A stretch of DNA of 63,066 nt from Pseudomonadota bacterium (GCA_018240895.1 JAFEEX010000039.1:1-63066); one strand, 5' to 3'. Positions 39,009 to 47,056 are shown, counted from the first letter of the stretch. Numbers and translations: made by a program. The notes: generated by a model not told the origin, from the sequence alone.

Positions 39009-39468
39009 GGGTCGCTCCCTTCAGTTTCAGCGGATCGGTGATCCCGTCGCGGTGAATGTGAATCGCGTTGAGCAGGCTTTCCGCGATCATCCGGGCGCGA
39101 CCGGCAATCAGGCTGGTGGCGTTGGGATCAACCTCGATTTCGGCAAGCGTCTGGTCAAACAGGCTCAGCCAGTGTTCGAATTCCGGCCGGGCTATCGCCG
39201 GAATTGCAACGTGCTTGATCATCGGATTGCCAGAATAGCCGCCGCTCTCATGCAGCACAGACGCCCAGAAGGCTTTCATCCGGCCCAGGTGGTGCGGCCA
39301 ATCGGCAATGCGCTGGTCAAATATCGGCCCCAGCAGGGAATCGGCCCGCACCCTGGCGTAAAAGTTCTCAACCATGGCCGAGATGAACGCCGGGTCGATC
39401 CCAATGCGTTCTGCCTGTTCACGCTTTTCGCTGCGCGCCCGGGCGGCATAGGGGGTGGCTTCGACCAT
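38998..39468 (-). CDS. Group III truncated haemoglobin
   Basis: 156 residues. Truncated globin pattern: AMVENFYARVRADSLLGPIFDQRIADWPHHLGRMKAFWASVLHESGGYSGNPMIKHVAI, which includes the group III-type W-x-x-H-L and the proximal histidine in KHV, then HWLSLFDQTLAEI. Such haem proteins bind O2 or NO and are tied to nitric oxide detoxification. First gene of the three-gene operon that is divergent from the NsrR-like repressor. Confidence 0.88.
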   Translation of the reverse strand: MVEATPYAARARSEKREQAERIGIDPAFISAMVENFYARVRADSLLGPIFDQRIADWPHHLGRMKAFWASVLHESGGYSGNPMIKHVAIPAIARPEFEHWLSLFDQTLAEIEVDPNATSLIAGRARMIAESLLNAIHIHRDGITDPLKLKGATHAG

Positions 39469-39482
39469 CGGTAAGACCCTTT

Positions 39483-39505
39483 AAGTGGTATTTCATATTC
39501 ATGTT
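39483..39505. promoter_or_regulatory. NsrR-type operator, site 1
   Basis: The 23-base site AAGTGGTATTT-C-ATATTCATGTT (hyphens added at the centre) aligns to the 11-1-11 NsrR consensus with 17 of 22 positions matching by my count. It lies 15 bases upstream of the truncated haemoglobin start and is also flanked by GGTAT/ATACC (39487-39491, 39506-39510). Predicted, not tested. Confidence 0.7.
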
Positions 39506-39524
39506 ATACCGCCTTGCCGATGTA

Positions 39525-39548
39525 ATCAACATCCAATATGCCACTTTT
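39525..39548. promoter_or_regulatory. Weaker NsrR-like site 2 at the repressor start
   Basis: Read on the minus strand it starts AAAAGTGGCATATTGG, similar to site 1 in its first half only (13 of 22 consensus positions). It abuts the regulator's ATG at 39549, so it would suit autoregulation. Confidence 0.4.
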
Positions 39549-39971
39549 ATGCGGCTGAACCTCCACACCGATTATGCGCTGCGCATCCTGATGTACCTGG
39601 GGCAGTCGTCCGGCCTGGCTTCGGCCGAAACGATCGCCGCCGCTCACGGCATCTCGCGCAATCATCTGGTCAAGGTGGCGGCGGATCTGGCCGATCTTGG
39701 CTATCTAGAAACCCGCCGGGGACGCGGCGGCGGGCTGGCGCTGGCCCGCCCCACTGGCGAGATCAACGTCGGCGCCGTGGTCAGGGCGATGGAATCGCTA
39801 ACCGGCTTCGTCGAATGCTTCGACGCGGCGAGCAATACCTGCCCGCTTGCCAGCCGCTGCGGGCTGCAGGGCGCGCTCAACCTGGCGCTGGAAGACTTCC
39901 TGCGCCGGCTAGACCGTTACACGGTCGCGGATTTGCTCAAGGGACCGAAGGTGGCCCTGCCCGGTCTCTAA
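39549..39971 (+). CDS. NsrR-like Rrf2 family transcriptional repressor
   Basis: 140 residues from ATG 39549 (MRLNLHTDYALRILMYLG); an upstream ATG at 39501 is not family-like. The helix-turn-helix is AAAHGISRNHLVKVAADLADLGYLETRRGRGGGLALA. Three cysteines (ECFDAASNTCPLASRCGLQ) fit the [Fe-S] ligands of NsrR, which is released from DNA by NO. The divergent truncated haemoglobin and a matching operator support the call. Its end overlaps the convergent alpha/beta hydrolase by 4 bases. Confidence 0.85.
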   Translation: MRLNLHTDYALRILMYLGQSSGLASAETIAAAHGISRNHLVKVAADLADLGYLETRRGRGGGLALARPTGEINVGAVVRAMESLTGFVECFDAASNTCPLASRCGLQGALNLALEDFLRRLDRYTVADLLKGPKVALPGL

Positions 39972-40732
39972 CCAATCAGGAAATCGCGGATGGCCCGGCC
40001 CAGTTCGGGCTTGGTCACGCTGGTCATATGGGTGCCGGGCACGACCCGGTGCACCGCATCAGGCAGGGCCGCGGTCAGCGCGGCGGGATCGCCATTGTCA
40101 CGGTCCTCATCACCGCAGACCACCGCTGTCGGCATGGCAACGATCCCCAACGCCGCAGGTTCGGTATCGGCAAAGGTGGTCAGCAGCAGACGTGCCGCCA
40201 CACGATCCACCTTCATGCTTTTCATGAATTGTACGGCGTAATAGGCTGGATCACCGTGTTTAACTGTTTCGCAGCGATCAATCGCATCAGTGAAGAACGC
40301 CTGCCGCCGGGTCCATCCCGCCAAGCCTTGCAGTCCCATCCCGCCCAGCACCAGCCGCCGCGGCCGCATTCCGCGCACGATCGCGCGAACCGAAGTGCGC
40401 GAACCGAGCGAGAACCCGCACAGGTCAAAATCGTCAAGCCCCAGATGATCAACCAGCGCCGCCAGATCGAGCGCCAGCACATCCTCTGGATAGTCCGCCG
40501 GATCATGCGGCGCGGCGCTCTGCCCATGGGCGCGCAGGTCTGGCATCAGGCATTCAAACCCGGCCTCTGCCAGCAATGCCGCGTGCCCCCACTTGATCCA
40601 GTTCATCTGTGCGCTGGAAAACAGCCCATGCAGCATCACCAGTGGCCGGCCCTCACCCATACGGTGCAGCGCAAGCCGGGTGCCGCCAAAGCCTTCGTAC
40701 CAGTCGAGCGTCATCCGGTCCGTGTCAGTCAT
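39968..40732 (-). CDS. Alpha/beta hydrolase
   Basis: 254 residues from ATG 40732 (MTDTDRMTLDWYEGFGGTRLALHRMG); the frame extends upstream but is unlike the family. Alpha/beta fold: oxyanion HGLF, nucleophile Ser in GFSLGS, Asp in CGDEDRDNGD and His in GTHMTSV. Substrate unknown; the sequence resembles epoxide-hydrolase or esterase-like members. It overlaps the GFA gene by 8 bases at its start. Confidence 0.8.
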   Translation of the reverse strand: MTDTDRMTLDWYEGFGGTRLALHRMGEGRPLVMLHGLFSSAQMNWIKWGHAALLAEAGFECLMPDLRAHGQSAAPHDPADYPEDVLALDLAALVDHLGLDDFDLCGFSLGSRTSVRAIVRGMRPRRLVLGGMGLQGLAGWTRRQAFFTDAIDRCETVKHGDPAYYAVQFMKSMKVDRVAARLLLTTFADTEPAALGIVAMPTAVVCGDEDRDNGDPAALTAALPDAVHRVVPGTHMTSVTKPELGRAIRDFLIG

Positions 40733-41192
40733 TTTCGGCGACCGCCTCTGGCTTGAAAATCTCCAGCCAGCCGGCCATGTCTTGCGGCTGGGTCTCAAAA
40801 CACATGGCATCGACGGGAACAATGACCCAGTGCAACTTGCTGGACACCCAAAGGTGCGCAGCGGGAATCACATCGCGGCTGTTGTCCAGCGTCCCGGCCC
40901 GAAGATTGACGATGCCAGGTCGCTGATCGTTGCTGGTGTAGATCCGCGTAAGGCATTTCTCACAGGCAACGATGCCAGCAACCGCACCGCTGGGCTGAAC
41001 GTGGCGACCCGTGATCAGTGGGCCATCGATGGTCATATCCGCGCTCAGCACACTTTGTTGAATCCCGAACGCGCTACCGCTACGGGTTTGGCAATCGGTA
41101 CAGTGGCAGGCATAGGCCCGGAACCGCATGGTCTGCTGAACCTGATAGCGGACTGCACCGCAAAGACAGCCTCCGGTCAGCGTATCGGACAC
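40725..41192 (-). CDS. GFA family (glutathione-dependent formaldehyde-activating-like) protein
   Basis: 155 residues with the GFA zinc pattern: GGCLCGAVRY, CHCTDCQTRSGSAFG and VACEKCLTRIY. The family binds zinc through these cysteines. True formaldehyde activation is proved for very few members, so the role is unknown. It ends overlapping the alpha/beta hydrolase start. Confidence 0.8.
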   Translation of the reverse strand: MSDTLTGGCLCGAVRYQVQQTMRFRAYACHCTDCQTRSGSAFGIQQSVLSADMTIDGPLITGRHVQPSGAVAGIVACEKCLTRIYTSNDQRPGIVNLRAGTLDNSRDVIPAAHLWVSSKLHWVIVPVDAMCFETQPQDMAGWLEIFKPEAVAEND

Positions 41193-41196
41193 ACCC

Positions 41197-42222
41197 CTAC
41201 CCCTTCTTCAAGCAGCGTCGCCCCAGCAGTTCCGCGATCTGCACGGCGTTGAGCGCGGCGCCCTTGCGCAGGTTGTCGGAAACGCACCACAGCGACAGGC
41301 CATTGTCGACTGTCGGGTCTTCGCGCACGCGGGAAACGAAGGTTGCGCCGTCACCGACGGCTTCGATCGGGGTGATGTATCCTCCGTCCTCGCGCTTGTC
41401 GATCAGCATCACCCCGGGGGCTTCGCGCAGGATATCCTGAGCCTGCTCCGCGCTGATCTCCTCCTCGAACTCAAGGTTGATCGATTCGGAATGGCCAACG
41501 AAGACCGGCACACGGACGCAAGTGGCGTTGACCCTGATCTTGGGGTCGAGGATCTTCTTGGTTTCGACCACCATTTTCCATTCCTCCTTGGTCGAGCCAT
41601 CGTCGAGGAAGCTGTCGATGTGGGGAATGACGTTGAAGGCAATCTGGCGGGTGAACTTGCGCGGTTCGATCGGATCGCCAACGAAAATCGCCCGGCTCTG
41701 CTCAAACAGTTCGTCCATGCCCTGCTTGCCCGCGCCGGACACTGACTGATAGGTGCTGACCACCACGCGCTTGATCTTTGCCGCATCGTGCAACGGCTTC
41801 AGCGCCACGACCATTTGCGCGGTCGAACAATTTGGGTTGGCGATAATGTTCTTCGCCTTGTAGCCGTCGATCGCGTCGGGGTTCACCTCGGGCACGATCA
41901 GCGGCACGTCGGGGTCCATGCGGTAAAGCGAACTGTTATCGATCACCACACAGCCCGCCGCCGCTGCCTTGGGCGCATAGTCCTTGGCCGGGCCGGACCC
42001 TGCGGCGAACAGGGCAATGTCCCAGCCGGTAAAATCGAAATGCTCGATGTTCTTGACCTTGAGCATCTTGCCGGTTTCGCCAAATTCAATCTCGTCCCCG
42101 GTTGAACGGGGGCTGGCGACGGCGGCAATCTCGTCACAGGGAAACTCGCGCTCGGCCAGCACATTGAGCATTTCGCGCCCGACATTGCCCGTCGCACCAA
42201 CCACAACCACCCGGTAACCCAT
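41197..42222 (-). CDS. asd: Aspartate-semialdehyde dehydrogenase
   Basis: 341 residues from ATG 42222 with GGAG ahead of it. NADP loop GATGNVGREML, ASPRSTGDEIEF, catalytic Cys in NPNCSTAQMV, and SVSGAGKQGMDEL. It makes aspartate semialdehyde for lysine, threonine and methionine synthesis and for diaminopimelate. Standard length. A palindromic repeat (42247-42290) is in its leader. Confidence 0.97.
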   Translation of the reverse strand: MGYRVVVVGATGNVGREMLNVLAEREFPCDEIAAVASPRSTGDEIEFGETGKMLKVKNIEHFDFTGWDIALFAAGSGPAKDYAPKAAAAGCVVIDNSSLYRMDPDVPLIVPEVNPDAIDGYKAKNIIANPNCSTAQMVVALKPLHDAAKIKRVVVSTYQSVSGAGKQGMDELFEQSRAIFVGDPIEPRKFTRQIAFNVIPHIDSFLDDGSTKEEWKMVVETKKILDPKIRVNATCVRVPVFVGHSESINLEFEEEISAEQAQDILREAPGVMLIDKREDGGYITPIEAVGDGATFVSRVREDPTVDNGLSLWCVSDNLRKGAALNAVQIAELLGRRCLKKG

Positions 42223-42246
42223 CAAACCGCTCCGATTTTCAAAAAC

Positions 42247-42290
42247 CCGCCTCCATTCGTGTCGAGCACAGTCGAGATGCGAACGGAGGC
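42247..42290. repeat. Second copy of the ligA-type palindromic repeat
   Basis: Hairpin with CGCCTCC (42247-42253) and GGAGGCG (42284-42290) as outer arms, and TTCG/CGAA inside. The core TTCGTGTCGAG and GTCGAGATGCG matches the arms of the ligA insertion (2075-2133). It lies between the S9 peptidase gene and asd, outside coding sequence. Confidence 0.8.
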
Positions 42291-42315
42291 GGAAAACGAT
42301 AGCGGCCTTAGCCCG

Positions 42316-44583
42316 TCAGTTCGGCGGCGTCACCCCATGGCGTTCAAGGAAGGTCAGGATCGTGTTCCACAGATGCGCGCTGACCTTCGGCCCGGAAACG
42401 CGGTGCGTGTAGCCGGGGTATAGCATCATCTCGAACGGCACCGCCTGCCCCTGCATCTTCGCGATCAGGGCCGAGCTGTTTTGAAACACCACGTTATCGT
42501 CGGCCATGCCGTGCACCAGCAGCAGCGGATCCTTGATCTTGCCCGCATCAGCCAGCGCATCGGACCGTTCGTAAACCTTGGGATCGACCTTTGGATTGCC
42601 AAGATAACGCTCGGTATAGGCGGTGTCGTACAGCTCCCACTTGGTCACGGGCGCCCCGGCGATCCCGGCGGCGTAAAGCCCCTGGTCAGCCTCCAGCATC
42701 TTCAGCGTCACATAGCCGCCATAGGACCAGCCATAAATCGCGATCTTGTCCGGATCGACGAAAGGCAGGCTTTTGAGGTAAAGCGCCCCGGCCTTCTGGT
42801 CCGCCACCTCCACGCTGCCCATCGCGCGCCAGATCTGTTTTTCGAACGCCACCCCGCGATTGGCGCTGCCGCGGTTGTCGATCTCGAACACGATATAGCC
42901 CCTGTCGACCAGCGCTTGTGTCAGCGGGTTGGCCCAGCCGCGCGTGACTTGCTGAGCGTGGGGGCCGCCATAGTGCTGGAAGAACACCGGATAGCGCTTG
43001 CCCGGTTGCAGTTGGGGCGTGACCATGCGCCAGTGCAGCTCGCTGCCATCCGCAGCCTTGATCGTGCCGAACTGCGAAGCGCGGTGTCCGGCAACAAAGG
43101 GCGCGTAGGGATGCTTCGCGTCGAGCCGGTTCTCCTCCACCCAGGCGATCCGCTTGCCCGACTGGTCAGCCAGATAGACCTGCGGCGGCTGGCTGTCTGA
43201 CGAACGGCTGACCAGCAGGGTCTGCCCCTGCTTGTCCATGCTCGCCCCGTTGGTCCAGCCCGTCTCGGTCAGGCGTTCGATCTTGCCGGGCGCAGAAAGG
43301 CTCAGCGCATAAACGTGCTGGGCGATCGCTTCGTCCTTGTTGGCGGTGAAGAACAGGCGGCCCTTCTTCTGGTCAACGCCGGCCAGCCCACTGACCACCC
43401 ACGGCCCTTTGGTAAGTTGAGTCCACTTGCCGTTCTTCAGGTGCCACAGATGGCCATAGCCATCGCATTCCGACCACCACACCAAACTGCCATCATCAAG
43501 GAAGCGGTAGCTGTTTGACAGGTTGATCCAGCTTTGCGGCGCGGCGTTTTCGCTGAACAGCACTTTCGATTTGCCCGTCGCCGGATCGACGCTCAACATA
43601 TCGAGCCGCGTCTGTTCGCGGTTGAGCCGCTGGACGTAGAGCGCCTTGCCATCGGGTGCCCAGTTGACGCGGGCGAGGTAGATGTCGCGGTTCGGCCCCA
43701 GGTCGACCTCGACCCGGTCCTTGCCATCGGGCCGGGTGACGTAGAGCGAGACGAGCGCATTGGGTGTACCCGCCGCGGGATAACGCTGTTCGAAGGTCTT
43801 GGTCCCTTCCGCCCCGATCGCGGCACGGGTAACGATCCCGACCGGCGCGTCATCGAATCGCTCGACCGCGATGCGGCTGTCATCGGGCGACCACCAGTAT
43901 CCGGTGAAGCGGTCCATTTCCTCCTGCGCGACGAATTCCGCCTCGCCCCAGTGGACGGTCTCGGCCTTTTCCTCGGGCGTGATCGGGCTGGCCGCGCCGC
44001 CGACAGGACCGACCCACAGCCGCCGGTCCCGCACGAAGGAAACAAAGCCGCCCTTTTCGCTGAGCGCGGGGTTGAGTTCGTCTTCCCTGGTATCGGTCAG
44101 TTTCTGCACCGAACCATCGAGCCGGGCGAGGAACAGGTCGCCATCGAGGGGCACGAGGATCGACCTGCCATCAGCCGACCAGGCGTAGGAGACGATCCCC
44201 TTGACGTCGCCCACCCGCATCCGCTCGCGTTGCATCTTCTCCGCCTCGGACAGGTCGCGGCCCGAACCGAGCTTGAGGCTGTCGACCAGCATGGTCCATT
44301 TTCCCGTGGTGCGGTCAAAGCCCCACAGATCCCATCGTTCACGATCATCGGCACGGTTGCGCAGCATGGTCATGAAACGGCCATCGGGGGACAGCTTTAC
44401 CCCACGCGGCACCGGGCCGTTGAGGCTGGGGCTGGCGAAGACGCGTTCGATCGGCAGCACCGCCTTCGCGGCGTCCGGCACTGCAGCGGCGGCCTGCTGA
44501 GCGCTCATGCCGGCCTCAGCAGCGAAAGCGGTCGACGCAGCGGCAAGGCAGCTTGCGGCAAGCAGAACGGGAAGCAGGCGCAT
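42316..44583 (-). CDS. Dipeptidyl peptidase IV-like S9 family peptidase, exported
   Basis: 755 residues. A signal peptide (MRLLPVLLAASCLAAASTAFAA) sends it to the periplasm. A beta-propeller region precedes the catalytic domain: nucleophile Ser in GWSYGGYVTLK, Asp in VHGMADDNVVFQNS, His in YTHRVSG near the end. The glutamate pair NSEER-like region is seen as AQEEMDRFTGYWWSPD, which fits DPP IV recognition of the free N-terminus. It removes dipeptides after Pro/Ala. SD GGGGGGA precedes ATG 44583. Confidence 0.9.
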   Translation of the reverse strand: MRLLPVLLAASCLAAASTAFAAEAGMSAQQAAAAVPDAAKAVLPIERVFASPSLNGPVPRGVKLSPDGRFMTMLRNRADDRERWDLWGFDRTTGKWTMLVDSLKLGSGRDLSEAEKMQRERMRVGDVKGIVSYAWSADGRSILVPLDGDLFLARLDGSVQKLTDTREDELNPALSEKGGFVSFVRDRRLWVGPVGGAASPITPEEKAETVHWGEAEFVAQEEMDRFTGYWWSPDDSRIAVERFDDAPVGIVTRAAIGAEGTKTFEQRYPAAGTPNALVSLYVTRPDGKDRVEVDLGPNRDIYLARVNWAPDGKALYVQRLNREQTRLDMLSVDPATGKSKVLFSENAAPQSWINLSNSYRFLDDGSLVWWSECDGYGHLWHLKNGKWTQLTKGPWVVSGLAGVDQKKGRLFFTANKDEAIAQHVYALSLSAPGKIERLTETGWTNGASMDKQGQTLLVSRSSDSQPPQVYLADQSGKRIAWVEENRLDAKHPYAPFVAGHRASQFGTIKAADGSELHWRMVTPQLQPGKRYPVFFQHYGGPHAQQVTRGWANPLTQALVDRGYIVFEIDNRGSANRGVAFEKQIWRAMGSVEVADQKAGALYLKSLPFVDPDKIAIYGWSYGGYVTLKMLEADQGLYAAGIAGAPVTKWELYDTAYTERYLGNPKVDPKVYERSDALADAGKIKDPLLLVHGMADDNVVFQNSSALIAKMQGQAVPFEMMLYPGYTHRVSGPKVSAHLWNTILTFLERHGVTPPN

Positions 44584-44612
44584 GACAAGGTGATCCCCCC
44601 GGGGAACATAGA

Positions 44613-44646
44613 GAAAGGGCGTCCCGGCCAGTGCCGGAACGCCCCT
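44613..44646 (-). terminator. Terminator of trmD-rplS
   Basis: On the minus strand, GGGCGTTCCGGC and GCCGGGACGCCC form a 12-bp stem with one mismatch and a 4-base loop, followed by TTTCT. It is about 47 bases after the rplS stop. Confidence 0.85.
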
Positions 44647-44692
44647 CCTAAAACCAAATGACGCTTACGCCAAAGGCGTTGGTCGAAGACGG

Positions 44693-45073
44693 TCAGCCTT
44701 CGGTCCGCACATCGCGGCGTTCCGCGATGCGGGCGCGCTTGCCGGTGCGGCCGCGCAGGTAATACAGCTTGGCCCGGCGCACCACGCCCTTGCGGACGAC
44801 GGTGATGCTGTCGATATTGGGCGAGTAAAGCGGGAACACGCGCTCCACGCCTTCGCCAAAGCTCATCTTGCGCACGGTGAAGTTGCTGCCGATGCCCTTG
44901 TTGGCGCGGGCGATGCACACGCCTTCATAGGCCTGGACGCGGCTGCGGTCGCCTTCGACAACCTTCACGCCGACGCGCACGGTATCACCGGGGCGGAATT
45001 CGGGAATTTTCTTGTCGGCCCCAGCGGTCGCTTTCGCGATTTCCTCGGCCTCGATCTGCTGGATCAGGTTCAC
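44693..45073 (-). CDS. rplS: 50S ribosomal protein L19
   Basis: 126 residues: [61 protein letters not shown] and [18 protein letters not shown] are L19 throughout. L19 sits at the subunit interface. Its start overlaps the trmD stop by 4 bases (45070-45073). The gene is followed by a terminator (44613-44646), so trmD-rplS end the operon. Confidence 0.97.
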   Translation of the reverse strand: MNLIQQIEAEEIAKATAGADKKIPEFRPGDTVRVGVKVVEGDRSRVQAYEGVCIARANKGIGSNFTVRKMSFGEGVERVFPLYSPNIDSITVVRKGVVRRAKLYYLRGRTGKRARIAERRDVRTEG

Positions 45074-45957
45074 TGGTCCATATCCTTCTTCTTTCGCCGC
45101 GCGCCAGAGGCAGGCTGGACCCGAGCGTCCTCATGACGCTCCCAAAGGTCCGGTCTGCGTGACCGTGTATCAATCTCCGACTGTGACTTGCGCCACGCCG
45201 CGATCTTCGCATGATCCCCCGATCGCAGCACTTCAGGGATCGTGCGCCCTTCCCATTCCTGGGGGCGGGTATAGTGCGGATATTCAAGCAATCCCTGTTC
45301 AAAGGATTCCTCGGCCCCGCTTGAAGCCGCGCCCATTACGCCGGGAAGCAGGCGAATGCAAGCGTCGAGAAGCATGATCGCCGCAGGCTCCCCACCCGAC
45401 AGGACGATATCGCCAACCGAAACTTCCTCAACATCGCGCCCGGCTAAAATCCGCTCGTCAAACCCCTCAAACCGGCCGCACAGGATGATCACCCCCGGCC
45501 CCGCCGCCAGTTCACGCACCCGCGCCTGAGTCAGCGGCTTGCCGCGCGGCGTCATGGCGATGACGGGAACATCCTCCCCGGCCCGGGGAGGGGGACCATC
45601 GCGCAGCGATGATGGAGCGGCAGGTGCGGTTGATCGCAACGCCGCGAGGTCGGGATCACCGGCCTGTGCCCCTCCACCCCCAACTTCGTCGGCGGTCCCC
45701 CTCCCCGTGTCGGGGAGGAACAGGCTGCGCGCATGATCCACCGCCGCCGCCAGCACATCAACCCGCAGCACCATCCCCGCCCCGCCGCCAGCAGGCGTGT
45801 CATCAACGGTCCTGTGCTTGTCGATCGCGAAATCACGGATCTGGACGAGATCGAGCGCCCATTTCCCCTCCTCCCGCGCGCGGCCAGCCAGGCTGACACC
45901 GAGCGGCCCGGGGAACATTTCAGGGTAGAGCGTGAGGATGAAGGCCTGGAAGGTCAT
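45070..45957 (-). CDS. trmD: tRNA (guanine-N1)-methyltransferase TrmD with in-frame repeat insertion
   Basis: TrmD methylates G37 of tRNAs. Family motifs on both sides: [45 protein letters not shown] and [14 protein letters not shown] in the SAM-binding knot, then [27 protein letters not shown]. Length 295 against about 240-250 for the family. The extra 48-50 residues (about 80-128) are Gly/Ala/Pro-rich and correspond to a 146-bp element (45573-45718) bounded by 25-bp inverted repeats. The insertion sits between a helix and the strand [10 protein letters not shown], a loop-like place. Frame is kept. Confidence 0.97.
   Translation of the reverse strand: MTFQAFILTLYPEMFPGPLGVSLAGRAREEGKWALDLVQIRDFAIDKHRTVDDTPAGGGAGMVLRVDVLAAAVDHARSLFLPDTGRGTADEVGGGGAQAGDPDLAALRSTAPAAPSSLRDGPPPRAGEDVPVIAMTPRGKPLTQARVRELAAGPGVIILCGRFEGFDERILAGRDVEEVSVGDIVLSGGEPAAIMLLDACIRLLPGVMGAASSGAEESFEQGLLEYPHYTRPQEWEGRTIPEVLRSGDHAKIAAWRKSQSEIDTRSRRPDLWERHEDARVQPASGARRKKKDMDQ
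45573..45718. repeat. 146-bp composite palindromic element inserted in frame in trmD
   Basis: The left arm (45573-45597) and right arm (45694-45718) are 25-bp inverted repeats with two mismatches. Each arm is itself a hairpin: CCTCCCCGG/CCGGGGAGG and CCTCCCCG/CGGGGAGG. It is unrelated in sequence to the ligA-type repeat. It is translated as residues about 80-129 of TrmD. Confidence 0.9.
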
Positions 45958-46281
45958 CTACTCGAACACCTGTGCGGAGGCATCAGAGTTGCGAGACCGA
46001 CGCGCGCCCCACAAAACCATGGGAAGTGAAAACATGGCGATCATAGAGAGTTGGATCACGAACGGGGTCCAGAACTCTTCAAAAGAAAATGGGCTGATGC
46101 CTGCCCAAACGCAAGCACCAACAGCAAGCAGGACTACGGGAAGCATTGCCGCAACCATCGAAACAGCAACGCGCTGTCGATGACTTTGATCGGGTTTGAA
46201 ACGGCCAAGCGCGATGGCGACGCAGAGGCCGATGACAGCACTTCCCATGCTCAAGATCAGATAAGCGATCACGTCACTCAC
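45958..46281 (-). CDS. Small membrane protein between vapC and trmD
   Basis: 107 residues with three membrane helices (VIAYLILSMGSAVIGLCVAIAL, VAVSMVAAMLPVVLLAVGACVWAG, FVIQLSMIAMFSLPMVLWGA). No family recognised. Its start overlaps the PIN toxin stop by 4 bases and its stop directly abuts the trmD start. The tight fit on both sides is the main evidence that it is real. Confidence 0.6.
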   Translation of the reverse strand: MSDVIAYLILSMGSAVIGLCVAIALGRFKPDQSHRQRVAVSMVAAMLPVVLLAVGACVWAGISPFSFEEFWTPFVIQLSMIAMFSLPMVLWGARRSRNSDASAQVFE

Positions 46282-46658
46282 ACCGTCCAGTTCTCAACCA
46301 CCAACCCCGGCACATCGGCAAAATCCACCTCGTTGTTGGTCACCACCACCGCGCCGATGCTCAACGCATGAGCGGCCAGCAACCGGTCAAAGCGGGCGCG
46401 CTTGAACGGGAGGGTGGCATAGGCCCTGGCGGCGGCCTCGTCGAACTCCACGATCGGGATGATCCGGATGAAGGCATCGAGCACCGATTGCCTGGGCGGT
46501 TTGCCGTTCCAGCTTCCCAGCGCAACCTCCGCAAAGCTGATCGCCGAAATGGCAACCTCGCCCGGCGCGCACTGTGCAAGGCGCCGATTGAGCGGCGAAT
46601 CCACTTCACCGCCCATCGAATAGATCGCCAGATCGGAATCAATCAGAAACCGGCTCAC
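46278..46658 (-). CDS. VapC-type PIN domain toxin
   Basis: 126 residues. PIN features: N-terminal acidic LIDSDLAIYSM, AISAISFAEVALGSW (Glu), RFDRLLAAHALSIGAVVVTNNEVDFADV (Asp, and C-terminal Asn/Asp), which together give the acidic metal site of VapC RNases. The start overlaps the antitoxin stop (ATGA at 46655-46658). Toxins of this kind cut tRNA or rRNA; the target here is unknown. Confidence 0.82.
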   Translation of the reverse strand: MSRFLIDSDLAIYSMGGEVDSPLNRRLAQCAPGEVAISAISFAEVALGSWNGKPPRQSVLDAFIRIIPIVEFDEAAARAYATLPFKRARFDRLLAAHALSIGAVVVTNNEVDFADVPGLVVENWTV

Positions 46659-47026
46659 TTGCCCTCCGCCGCCCGACGAGCCGCTTCACGCGCAGCTATC
46701 GTGCTGGGTCGTTCTTCGAAATCCTCTCGCGGAGCTGGCTTGAAGCCGGGCAATTTCCCCGCGAACCCGCTGATGTCGATCTTGCGCCTGGGTGCTTCAA
46801 CGCGGCGGAGTGCATAGCCCCCCACACCGTCAGCCGTCAGTTCCATTTCCATACCAGCCTCCAGCCCCAGCGCCTTGGGCAGGCGCAGGGCGAGCGAGTT
46901 GCCCGATTTGAACACCTTGGCGCGATAGGTGGGTTGACCGCCATGCCGCGCACCGCCGGCATCAGCGCCGGACAGATCAAATGCTTGACGCATATCGCGT
47001 ACTACATTCTTGTCAGGCTCATTCAT
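46655..47026 (-). CDS. VapB-like AbrB-fold antitoxin
   Basis: 123 residues from ATG 47026, with a perfect GGAGG Shine-Dalgarno. The DNA-binding AbrB/SpoVT segment is YRAKVFKSGNSLALRLPKALGLEAGMEMELTADGVGGYALRRVE. The C-terminal part (SGFAGKLPGFKPAPREDFEERPS) is the likely toxin-binding tail. A palindrome 12 bases upstream (47038-47056) is a plausible autoregulatory operator. The toxin gene overlaps by 4 bases. Open frame upstream of 47026 is antisense to another gene and was not used. Confidence 0.82.
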   Translation of the reverse strand: MNEPDKNVVRDMRQAFDLSGADAGGARHGGQPTYRAKVFKSGNSLALRLPKALGLEAGMEMELTADGVGGYALRRVEAPRRKIDISGFAGKLPGFKPAPREDFEERPSTIAAREAARRAAEGK

Positions 47027-47037
47027 GGCAACCTCCG

Positions 47038-47056
47038 TATATACATCATGTATATA
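47038..47056. promoter_or_regulatory. Palindromic operator of the toxin-antitoxin pair
   Basis: TATATAC (47038-47044) and GTATATA (47050-47056) form a perfect 7-bp inverted repeat with a 5-base spacer, AT-rich in a GC-rich region. It is 12 bases upstream of the antitoxin ATG. The putative start codon of the divergent amidase (47048) lies inside it, so binding could affect both directions. Confidence 0.6.

Noticed and set aside
39483-39548. Single large palindrome spanning the nsrR-globin gap
   Set aside because: The halves are better explained as two separate NsrR-like sites; the second half of site 2 does not fit the consensus.
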